Below are positions 9,555 to 19,451 of a stretch of DNA of 23,943 bases, piece by piece. The notes under the pieces were generated by a model. It worked only from the letters and a program-made list of their open reading frames with translations. It had not been told where the DNA came from and made no database searches. Numbering within the stretch: position 1 is the stretch's first letter; each line of letters starts with the position of its first letter. The translations under genes and the position numbers were made by a program. The stretch is from Pholiota molesta (Eukaryota; Basidiomycota; Agaricomycetes; Agaricales; Strophariaceae), in NCBI GenBank assembly GCA_014925825.1, contig JACGCK010000439.1, positions 1 to 23,943 on the forward strand. The letters are read 5' to 3'.

Positions 9555-12382
9555 ATGGCTCCAACATCGTCTGTCCTTCCAAACATGCCCGCTCAAATCA
9601 TCTCTCAACCAAATCCTCCCCCTGAACCTTCTCTCCTTCCAGACTCCGTCCTCAACTATGACGTCGCTATCGACACCAAGGACTACCTCTCACCTGCAGA
9701 GCTTGAGTCCATTCAGCTCTTTCGTCGCGCTGCAGATTATATTGCTGCAGGTAGATATGCCTTTTTCATCCTCTTTATCATTCTAATTTGTTGTTCTAGC
9801 TATGATTTTCTTAAATGATAACGTCCTTCTCAAAAAACCTATAACGCACGATGACATCAAGCCGCGTTTGCTAGGCCACTGGGGAACATGCCCCGGACTT
9901 GTCCTGATTTATGCTCATCTCAATCGAATCATTCGTAAGACGGACCTTGATTGTCTCTACGTTGTCGGTCCAGGTGTGTTTCCATTCAGTGTTATCTATA
10001 GAAACACCGATTGCTCAATTATTCGATTGTCAGGTCACGGCGCTCCAGCCATTCTCTCCTGTCTCTGGTTGGAAGACTCCCTTGGCACCTTCCTTCCTGA
10101 ATATACTCGTAATTACACTGGGCTCAAGAAGCTCATATCTCGCTTCAGTGTTCCAGGAGGCTTCCCTAGTCACATCAATGCCGAAACCCCAGGCGCCATC
10201 CACGAAGGTGGTGAGCTCGGATACGCTCTTAGTGTCTCGTTCGGCGCTGTCATGGACAACCCGGACCTTGTAGTTGCCTGCGTTGTGGGTGACGGTGAAG
10301 CCGAGACGGGGCCAACTGCCACTGCATGGCATGCGTACAAGTACATCGACCCAGCCGAGTCTGGCGCCGTGCTTCCTATTCTCCACGTCAATGGCTTCAA
10401 GATTTCAGAGCGAACAATCCTCGGTACCATGGACGACAAAGAGATTACCGCTCTCTTCACGTATGTAGTTCTCTTCTTTATGCCGAATTTCCCCGCTCAT
10501 TTTATATTCAGTGGATATGGATACCAAGTCCGCATCGTTTCAGACCTTCCCAATCTCGATAATGACATCGCCGCTTCGATGGATTGGGCGCTTGCAGAAA
10601 TCAAGAAGATTCAACATGCTGCTCGTAGTGGCAATCCCATTCTCAAGCCACGCTGGCCCATGCTCGTCCTTCGTACACCCAAAGGTCTCGGAGGACCCAA
10701 GATAGTCCACGGCGAATTTGTCGAAGGCTCATTCCACTCACATCAAGTCCCCCTACCTCTCGCCAAGACCGACGATGGCGAACTCGCTGATCTACAATCG
10801 TGGCTGGAGTCCTACAAACCAGGAGAACTTTTCACTTCGGAAGGTTCTCCCGTCAGCAAGATCCTCGATATCATTCCAAATGCCAATGCGAAGAAGCTCG
10901 GACAGAGAAAGGAAAGCAACAAGCATATGACCCTCTGTTAACACCGGAATGGATGGATTTATGTTTTGAAAGTGGAGCGCAGGCGAGCTGTATGAAGGCC
11001 GTTGGGCGCTTCTTGCGAGAGTCATCAAAAAGTATGCTTGCCCAGACCCTCTTACCATATGGTATTAACGCAGAGTTTACCACAGGAACCCAAAAACATT
11101 CCGCATCTTCTCGCCGGACGAACTGGTCTCCAACAAGTTGGACGCCGTCTTCGAGGACACGGCCGCAACTTCCAATGGGATATCGCCTCGCGCGCTCAAG
11201 GCGGACGTGTCATCGAGATTCTTTCCGAGCACACCTGTCAAGGAATGCTGCAAGGCTACACACTCACCGGACGCACGGGGCTCTTCCCCAGCTACGAAGC
11301 CTTCATCGGCATCGTGCACACCATGATGGTTCAGTACTCCAAGTTTGTCAAAATGGCCGCCGAAACCAAGTGGCGCCAGCCAGTAGGCTCCTTGAACTAC
11401 ATCGAACGTCGACATGGACTCGCCAGGAGCATAACGGTTCTCTCATCAGAATCCTTCGTTCATCGGCGCCGTCCTCAACCTCAAGCCCAAGTTCGCCCGC
11501 GTATACCTTCCGCCCGATGCCAACTGCTTCTGTCCACAGTCTCACATTGCTTGAGGGCGAAGAACTATGTCAATCTCATGGTTGGAAGCAAACAACCCAC
11601 GCCTGTGTGGCTCTCTCCGGAAGAGGCCAACAGGCATTGCATCGCCGGAGCATCGGTTTGGGACTTTGCCAGTGTCGATAAAGGTGTCGACCCAGATGTG
11701 TATGTTTCATTCTCTTGGTTATCAAAGTATTGAACTCATGTCGTTAAACAGTGTCCTTGTTGGCATCGGTGTAGAAGTGACATTCGAGGTCATCGCCGCG
11801 GCTGCTCTTCTCCGCAAAGAAGCCCCGAACTCCGTGTGCGCGTCGTGAACGTTACCGATCTCATGATCCTGGCGAACACTGGCCTGCATCCGCATTCGTT
11901 GAGCCCCGATGCCTTCGAGACGCTCTTTACCACAGATCGTTCAATCCATTTCAACTACCATGGCTACCCGATTGAGCTACAAGGCCTGCTTTTCGGGCGC
12001 CCCAACCTCGACCGTGTCACAATCGACGGCTATTGCGAAGAAGGCACAACGACTTCTCCTTTCGATGTACGTCTTTTCTTGTCTATATACCAGTATCGCT
12101 GACCATTGAGATTTGGCTTACACAGATGATGATTTGCAACCACACCGACCGGTTCAGCGTCGCCGTCGCCGCCATTCGCGGAGGCTCTCGCTTCAACAAG
12201 AGGGTCGCCGCATATTCCCACAAGCTCTGCAGCTACTTGCGCCATCTCGCGCAGAATGAGAAAAAATACATTCTCGCTAATGGCAAAGGTGCGTCTTTGG
12301 CGCTTAATTCAAATTGTAGATCTGGATTTAACCGATTATCGTAGATCACGACGACATCTTCAACACCCCCGTCTTCGATTAG
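9555..12382 (+). CDS. XFP1: Phosphoketolase (xylulose-5-P/fructose-6-P), 821 aa after seven frame corrections
   Basis: ThDP enzyme cleaving xylulose-5-phosphate or fructose-6-phosphate with phosphate to acetyl phosphate plus glyceraldehyde-3- or erythrose-4-phosphate. Exons: 9555-9750, 9800-9973, 10034-10460, 10512-11031, 11074-11699, 11752-12066, 12126-12288, 12345-12382. Motifs: [20 protein letters not shown] across intron 2, [20 protein letters not shown] (165-184), the ThDP motif GDGEAETGP (209-217), then [20 protein letters not shown] and the C-terminal [12 protein letters not shown]. Seven single bases appear missing, near 10921, 11019-11021, 11161, 11405, 11438, 11528-11531 and 11827; the first 1.36 kb is clean. 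With one base added at each, all junction phases fit and the length is 822 codons, normal for the family. The TATA position makes the second in-frame ATG (9585) a real alternative start. The 42-nt intron 11032-11073 is unusually short. Confidence 0.9.
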
Positions 12383-12696
12383 TTCGTTGATGGTCATGTC
12401 TTCTCTATTCCTCGCCTTCGAAGTCCGCCTTCTTTGTTTGAAGATCTGGCGCCAATTATTTTTTCGTTAAGGGATTATCGGGTAGACATAAATGTATAGT
12501 CAACAAATGCACAAGGAACAAGTTGAACAACCTTTACTCCAATGTATATTATCATCTACAAATTACACCGTCCCTAAAGTTGTACCAGAATATATAGCAC
12601 AAAAGATTGAAATAAATACTGATGGGTCCACTTGACAAGCATGAAATATCATATACAGATAGTTACTCCACACGCATCGATAAATAGTTAGTTGCT
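12383..12696. other. Convergent intergenic region, phosphoketolase and protease 1 3' ends
   Basis: 314 bp between opposed stop codons, AT-rich, presumably both 3' untranslated regions. Nothing else was recognised. Confidence 0.5.
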
Positions 12697-14741
12697 TCAT
12701 AGGTAGAATCGAGCGAGCGCTGCGAGCATCGACGTTGATAGCGCAGCTATTGGCACACTGTTAGATTTAATACCACCTGAAAGATACTAATGGTCAGAGT
12801 ATGTGCTGAAAAATAGAATAGAAGAACAAACCACTCTTAGTTCCTGCAGTCGAGTTTCGTACATTCAGTAATCGGTCGTTAACGAAAGAAAGAAAAAGTA
12901 CAAAATTACCTGAACCTGAGCCCGAACCCGAACTCGAACTCGAACCTGAACCTGAACCTCCAGCTTGACTTGACAATTGTGCCAATCCTATGGAAGGAGG
13001 GCTTGCGCGAAATACTGAATATACATTTTTCTAAAGGAGTGGAGACAAATCAGCTCTTGCCTTATGTGCTTTCATTCATTCCCTGAGAACTCACCAAGAA
13101 GGTATCACCAATTATCCACGACAAACTACCGTCCGAGGGGAGTCCGCCATCAAAGATTGCCCCGACACATTTCGACGGCTCATCTGGATCCTGGCCAAGA
13201 TTGATGTCTTCTTCGTTAATCGGCCAAGACTTGCCGCCGAACGAAAAGGCGACACCGAGTGTTGTGGTGCACGCTATATAACCACAAAACGAGTACAAGT
13301 GCATGCATTCAACATTTAGGAAAAAGAGCGTGAAGCAAGAAACCACATACGGAAATTGAAGAACCCATTAAGAGCTTGAGATGGACCACTATTGGGGATC
13401 GCAGCCCAGAATGCTTGCACGTTTTCTGACGAGCCAGTGATAAGAGTTGTGCCCGTGTCGAGAGCACCATTCCCAGGGATAGAGGGAAATTGTATGGATT
13501 TTCCATTTAAAGTCACGTCTGGAAGAGAGACAGCAATTAAAATTACGTCTCAATAACAATATTGAGTAACCTACTCATCACTGGTAAAGTCCAAAACGTG
13601 AGGGCATTCTGCGGGCTTGTTGATACGTTCAAGTACTCGATGTCGCCGGTGAAAAGTGAGGGGTTTGTCCCTCCGAGTGTGAACGTGCCTCCGGATACAT
13701 CAACTTGGTTTGGGTTGGACGAACGTGCTAAATAAAATGACATCTCCGGTGAGGAGAGCTGGTTGTTCTGCACCAGCGCCTGCCAGAAGGGCAACGCAGT
13801 GGTCTCGGCAAGTCCGACAAATGCCAACCCCATGAGACCAGATACATCGCTGTCAGTGATGTTGCCTGTGATGCGATTGACGTTCACTACATGAAGTTGC
13901 GTAAACCATAAGTAAGTAGTTGCTCTGCCTGTAAGTATAACCATAAGACTTACAAAACACTTGGTTACTGATTGTGAAACCACCCATTGTAACCGTGTCT
14001 TCGCTCGTAGAGCCGGTAACTGAACCCGATCCATAGTTGATTTTCATGGGATTACCAAGACCGCTATTAGAGGTACCCGTGTCACCTTGGAACGACGTTG
14101 ATTTCGAAGATTGGAACAAAAGAGCGGATGGATCGCAGCCAAGTTCAACGGTGCATGCAGTGCCGGCAACCCAGAGATCCGAGGACCCAGTATCCAGGAT
14201 AACATTTAACGTCTGAGGTCTATCACCAGAGAAACATGGCCATTATATGAGTAAAAAGCCAAATTGTATAGCAGTTGAAGAGAGGGGAAAGAGGTTCGAG
14301 CTATTCACGTGTATAGCCGTTTTTTCTTGATTTGGAGATCAGATTGTGACGCCAACTGCTTGGCACCGATGAAAAAATCGAGCACCTACGGTGAGCCAAT
14401 ATTCAAACTTGCGAAGTAGTCATTATCTGTATTCTATACGTGTAATGTAAGAAGTCGTTATTGATGAGAGTATGAATGAAATTCACATGATTCGTTACGG
14501 CTACGGAAGAGCTGGACGCTCTTCTACCAAGACGAACGCTAGAGGTATTGCTCTTTACGGGTCTTGTGGGTAAACCGTATTTGAGAAGGAGACGGTTGGC
14601 TTGTTCATGGAGATCTTGGACAGGATGTGAGCGGGACCGACGTGTGAGAGGTACATGGAGAGGGTCAGCGCCAGCACTGGAAGCAAATGTGAGGGCAAGT
14701 AATAGGGACACCAAAGCCACTGTTGAAGTTCGAGCGGCCAT
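12697..14741 (-). CDS. Secreted pepsin-like aspartic protease (A1 family), GPI-type C-terminus, 478 aa
   Basis: Nine exons: 14487-14741, 14390-14433, 13954-14219, 13575-13886, 13351-13518, 13095-13273, 12910-13030, 12832-12843, 12697-12776; they sum to 479 codons with no correction. A signal peptide (about 1-26, hydrophobic ALVSLLLALTFASSA) is followed by a basic propeptide up to about residue 80. The catalytic aspartates are in VILDTGSSDLW (Asp109) and ALDTGTTLITG (Asp313), with the flap region YGSGSVTGSTSEDTV and the late WIIGDTFL motif. After the fold comes a Gly/Ser linker encoded by a hexanucleotide repeat, a 12-nt exon, and a hydrophobic tail ending ARFYL that looks like a GPI-anchor signal. 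Intron 2 is long (170 nt against 52 nt at the same site in the paralogue). It is a tandem duplicate of the next gene and likely sits on the cell surface. Confidence 0.88.
12910..12959 (-). repeat. Hexanucleotide coding repeat (Gly-Ser linker)
   Basis: About eight imperfect copies of a six-base unit (GAACCT on the plus strand, with C/T changes) lie inside protease 1 exon 7 and encode alternating Gly-Ser with a short poly-Ser core. The linker joins the protease domain to the predicted GPI tail. Copy number changes would alter linker length in frame. Confidence 0.8.
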
Positions 14742-15271
14742 GGCCAGGGAGGTATGGGGAGGGAGTAAAAGATGGTCCGTCGTCAGCGCTTCAACGCCGA
14801 CATTCAAATGTTGCACCCACGCAGTGCATTCTGTCCGCAGCCGCCGCCGGGGAAACATCATGACAAATATGACTAAGAAATCTTCGTGAGCGCTGTGGGC
14901 AAGGCAAAGGTCGTCAAAAACAAGTCAAAAGTCATAAGTAATTCATTATTCTTTGCTAGTGATTCTGGTCTCAATGATTCTTGTGATGGAAATCTTGGGA
15001 AATCTTCCGTTTTCCATGTTTTGTACCACTACCAATTCTCGTCTGAGTCGTCTACACTCTAAACTCTCTCCGTCTTCGGTAACATATCAGTTGTCCGAGT
15101 CATTTTCTAGATTTGAAAGGTTCACCTACCCTTTTGGAATTTATCTCAAGGTAATATCTGTGTCTTGATTCAACCTTTAACACAAGTGTTGTAAAATATT
15201 CCTAAATTATATTTCGCCTCACTCTACTGCTCTGGTATCTGATATGTTTGCAGCTAGCATATTGGGTATAA
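14742..15271. other. Intergenic region between the tandem proteases
   Basis: 530 bp holding the promoter of protease 1 and the 3' untranslated region of protease 2. No convincing TATA box was seen for protease 1. The open frame at 14548-14889 on the plus strand mostly lies antisense to protease 1 exon 1 and is not supported. Confidence 0.45.
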
Positions 15272-17162
15272 TCAAATGGATACAAGGCCTGCCAACAGAG
15301 CACCACCAAGCGTGAAGAACATCGAAGCCTTAACCGATCCAGCACCACCTACAAAATCAAAGAAAGTCAGCAGGGAAAAGAAGGGTGGAGAGAAATAGCA
15401 ATCAGTATAAACATTCTCGAACTTGTCCAATATTAATATGCCTTACTTGCAATGCTGCTTGGAATCGCAGTAGATGCCCCCGGGGTTACCGTTGCAAATG
15501 AATTGGTAAATGTATCCGTGTTAAAGATTGTGGAAACACCAGGGTCTGATGGTGTTGATGATATTCCAGTTCCTGCACCTGCTTCCGCCAAACTGGAAAG
15601 CTGCGCGAAGCCGATTGATGGTGGGGTGGCTCGGAAGACGGAATACACGTTTTTCTAGCAGAACATAATTAGATATAGCTCCATCATTGACAGAGGTATG
15701 ATAACAAACCAGGAAAGTATCGCCAATGATCCAACTGGGATTTGCCGAATTAGCAGGGATGTTTACAGCAAAGATAGAACCAATGCATTTCGAAAAGTCA
15801 GTAGGTTCTGTGCCGGCAATCATGTCTGCTGGGTTGATTGGCCATGACTTGCCCCAAATGAGATTGAAACTTGGACAGTAGTAGCACATGCTATATAAAA
15901 CCATTAATGAATCAATGCTATATAAGAAAAATAAAACACGAGACACACGGAAGTTGAAGAAACCAGCACCACTTTCCGAAGGTCCACTTCCAGGTATAGT
16001 CGCCCAAATCGCAGTAACATCGGCTATAGGACCGGCAATGAGACTTGTTCCAGTATCAATAGCTGCCATTGAGCCGGCAGAGCCAATAGACACCTTTTTC
16101 CCGTTTACGGAAACACCTAAAGAACAGGGTTGGTGAACAAACATTTTCAACATAGAAGATCTTACTAGCGAGTGGTAGAGTCCAAAATTCAGGGGTCCCC
16201 GTGGGCATATTGAGAAACTCAATATCGCCGGTGAATAGCGAAGAGTTCGTGCCTCCAAGAGTAAATGCTCCTCCTGGTACATCTTCCACTTGTAAATTTT
16301 GCGATCGCGCCAGCCAGAATGCCATTTCAGGTGACGAGAGTTGGTTGCTTGTTGCTAACGCCTCCCAAAAAGGCGTCGCGCGGGTTCTAGCCAAAGTGGC
16401 GAATGCCAAACCCATAAGACCAGATGCGCCCAATGGGTCGTCAGATAATATGATGCCTGTTATGGTATCGATATTTACTATAGTAAGTTGAATATACAGT
16501 GATCAATCTCGACCACGGTGGATACAGTGCATGATATGGATACATACAGAAACTTTGACTAGGAACCGTAAAGCCCCCCATCGATACGGTGTCCTGACTG
16601 AGAGACCCCGTAACTGAACCTGAGCCATATTGAATCTCTATGTCGGATGCAGGGCTTGGAGTGCCGCCTTTAAAGGATGACGAGTGCGACGGTTGGAACG
16701 TAACAACTTGCGAACAGAGGCAAGAGGTTCCAACAAACCACAAGTCAGACGATCCTGTGTCGAGAATGACACCAAGACTTTGTGGCCTATTCTTCCAGAT
16801 AAAAATCTAAACGCATAGGCAGAAAGCGAGAAACCCACGGAGTACCGACGGTCAGACTAGCGAAATAAGTTGAATCCACATCCTAGACAAGACAAAGCTT
16901 AAGAAAAAAGTAGGGAGGCAAACATACAATGTTTTATAAATACCTGATTTGTTACGGGTAAAGACACACTAGACGCCCTCCTGCTGCTCTTCGATTCTGT
17001 ATCTACAAATCCATATCTGACCTTCACACGACGAGCAGCTTCATTCAGGTCCAGTTTGCGAGTTACTCCCGAGCGACGTTGGAGAGGTACGTGAACAGGA
17101 TCAGCCGCAACAAGAAGAAAGCCAAACAGGAGAGGGTTCAGAGCCGCTATTAGGCGGACCAT
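15272..17162 (-). CDS. Secreted pepsin-like aspartic protease (A1 family), paralogue, 482 aa after one frame correction
   Basis: Eight exons: 16944-17162, 16839-16882, 16548-16786, 16166-16477, 15949-16116, 15710-15890, 15447-15654, 15272-15348. Exons 2, 4 and 5 have the same lengths as in protease 1 (44, 312, 168 nt), showing a tandem duplication. A signal peptide (about 1-20) is followed by a propeptide with RRSGVTRK. Catalytic motifs are VILDTGSSDLW (Asp97) and AIDTGTSLIAG (Asp292); flap YGSGSVTGSLSQDTV; WIIGDTFL late. One G appears missing in a G run at 15852-15855 (FGGKSW); with it, all phases agree. The C-terminus differs from protease 1: a Ser/Thr/Pro-rich stalk of about 60 residues instead of Gly-Ser, then a hydrophobic tail (ASMFFTLGGALLAGLVSI) resembling a GPI signal. 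Confidence 0.88.
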
Positions 17163-17210
17163 GGCGGAAAGGCGGAAAGAACGACCCGTGGCTAGCGGAG
17201 GGCGCTACGA

Positions 17211-17219
17211 TTTATATAA
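17211..17219 (-). promoter_or_regulatory. TATA box of protease 2
   Basis: TTATATAAA on the minus strand, about 50 nt before the ATG at 17162. Confidence 0.6.
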
Positions 17220-17689
17220 GTACCACCGTGTGTTTTTGGCTAGCCCTTGGCATCGTTTGAAAATACGCGAACCCCAAAAGGTAAGATTGATCCTAAAGGC
17301 CTGAGGCTTGAATGTTGCTTGAATGCGTGATCTCATTTGTATATGGCTATGTAAAATAGTCAAGACTCACTATAGTAGATGAGAATAAACAGCTATCTAA
17401 AGGCCCATGGGAACTTCAGGTTTGGTAAGGAGGATCATATGTTGGAAGCATGATCAAGTGACAACTCTCAGTCCTTGATTTAGAGTGCAATAAACACTTG
17501 AAAGTTGAAGTAAGAACTGATGCTACCTGCATAAAAGGGCTTCAATTCTTGGTCAGAACTTGGTTACAATGCATCCAGATGCATATCTTTGAGTGAGTTT
17601 TTGAGCCGAGACTCGAGCGTATATGTGTAGTCAACCTGTACGCGTAACGCAGTGAGAGCGCTCGCGCGATTCAAACTCCGATCGTAATT
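17220..17689. other. Intergenic region upstream of protease 2
   Basis: AT-rich sequence without a supported gene. It probably includes upstream control elements of protease 2; none could be assigned by eye. Confidence 0.4.
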
Positions 17690-18785
17690 ATTATAAACGC
17701 CGCCACGCGCCAATCTCAAATTTTAATGAGAGCCTACGCTTGCCTTCAGGTGGGAGGCGCCAGCCCTGCTAACTGCACATTCCGCTCTTCTACTGCATAG
17801 TGAACACCGCTCTCGCCGCCCTCGCCCTTCCTCTCGCCACTACGAAATGCACATGCGGCAACGCAGCAGCATGGCGATACCGTTGACAGCAGCCCACGCG
17901 CGGCTGCCGCCTGCGTCCCTCACCAAGCGCTATATCGTCGCCGGCCTGCAACGCCACCCCAGCCACGAGGGAACGGAACAAGACAAGGGATTCCTGCTTA
18001 CGCATGCGGCTCAAGCCCACGCCTGGGCTCGTCGCCTGTTTCTGCGCTTGGCGTTGGTTTACTGACCAACGGTCCTTCACCCTCTCGAAGCCGACCACCT
18101 CAAGCTCGGCGACCTGCTTGACGGCCCGCAACGCGGACACAGTCGATGAGCGACATCGGCCTCGTCACCATCGAGTGCCCAAGTTTCACACCCGGAACTG
18201 GGTACTGGAAGCAAGGCGGTGCCTGCATATACCTCACTCCTCCCAGCCCTGCCCAAACTCAGCAGCCGCGTCAGTCAAGCCGGCGCTCCTCCAACGTTAA
18301 CCTATATCTCTCGATGCTTTCGTCATTTAAATGATACACCCGCTCATTTCATTTCAGCCACTGACTGCACTTGGCGCAGAGTTCAGTGCTCGACACTCGA
18401 TGCTCGACATTCAAATTTCGAAAGCTCGATGAAGCGTCTAGGTGTCTTCTGCGTACTTTCTCTCAGTCATCATTATGCGCGGTGTAAAAGGTCTACTTTG
18501 GTGAACCCTGCCTTGCGCGCTGAGCAGACATCGCTGATATTCGGCGGGCACTATTCTACAACCGAGCGCCTGGCCTTGGATAAGCCTATGCCTCGTAGCA
18601 GAATTTTCCTCGCCAAGTCGTTCTACGCACTATATCGCCTGCTCTTGATAGACGCGTCGGATAGCCTGTCTCCCACCTCTCTTGGTCCACTACTGCCTTC
18701 ATCGTCCCTTCCCAACCCTTCCTTTTCATCCCTCCGCGTAAGGCGCCTAATTTATACTGCGTACCCGTCCACCGCACCTTAACAG
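17690..18785. other. GC-rich block with broken coding potential, unidentified
   Basis: Base composition rises sharply compared with the AT-rich flanks, most clearly at 17740-18180. Plus-strand frames are moderately long (17847-18065, 18219-18782) but carry stops that no plausible intron removes, and none gives a recognisable domain. A TATA-like TTATAAAC (17691-17698) and an ATG (17726) precede a 24-codon frame. At 18391-18440 there is a short CTCGA-rich tract (gctcgacactcgatgctcga). It could be a decayed gene, a transposon fragment or a non-coding RNA. I cannot identify it. Confidence 0.35.
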
Positions 18786-19451
18786 CGCCCACTTGGAATT
18801 ACATTGTAAGATCACGGACGTATGTAGTCTGCAGTGAGAAATAATCTTTGGCACCAAAATATGCTCAAACATAGACAAGACTAAACACATATTGCAGAAT
18901 AGTTTGTTTAAATTGATCTTGTCAACCGTACCAGCGAGGCTTGCATACTGGTACTGCGAGTTGGCACTTGGGTGGTAGACGTTAAACACTAAGCACTTTT
19001 CTGACACCTCCCTCAAACATGTTGCTCAATCAGCATTACTTCAAGTTGAGCATTATTCAATCAGCCAGTGCCAAGGTTCCTTATGACTATAGCATTCCTG
19101 GCTGGCGTTGTAGCTAGGAATCCGAGTCATCATCAACCCGCCTTCCTTGCGCATTTCTGTGTATAGTTTGCTAATATACCGCTAAATACCGTTATGCTTC
19201 GTGCTCGAAGTTTAGCACTTAAAGAACGCAAATAAGTAATATTAAGAGACCACGGTCTTATATACGTATCTAGATATTTATGAAGCTGACAGAATATAAG
19301 AGAGTTACCAATAAAAACGGGTCTACATAAATATTGGGCTGGCGGAGTAATAATTTATAGACAATAGAGCCAGTTAAGAGAGCGAGAAACAAAAAAATTA
19401 AAGAGTCACGAATGATAGCGCAGACATTACATCCTATGCATTACCATATAA
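18786..19451. other. AT-rich intergenic region downstream of the GMC gene
   Basis: No gene was supported. 19022-19065 contains two imperfect copies of a CAATCAGC-containing segment. The rest is AT-rich and includes the 3' untranslated region of the GMC oxidoreductase gene. Confidence 0.4.

Noticed and set aside
10030..10460. Long minus-strand frames antisense to phosphoketolase
   Set aside because: They are shadows of the strongly conserved plus-strand ThDP-binding exon.
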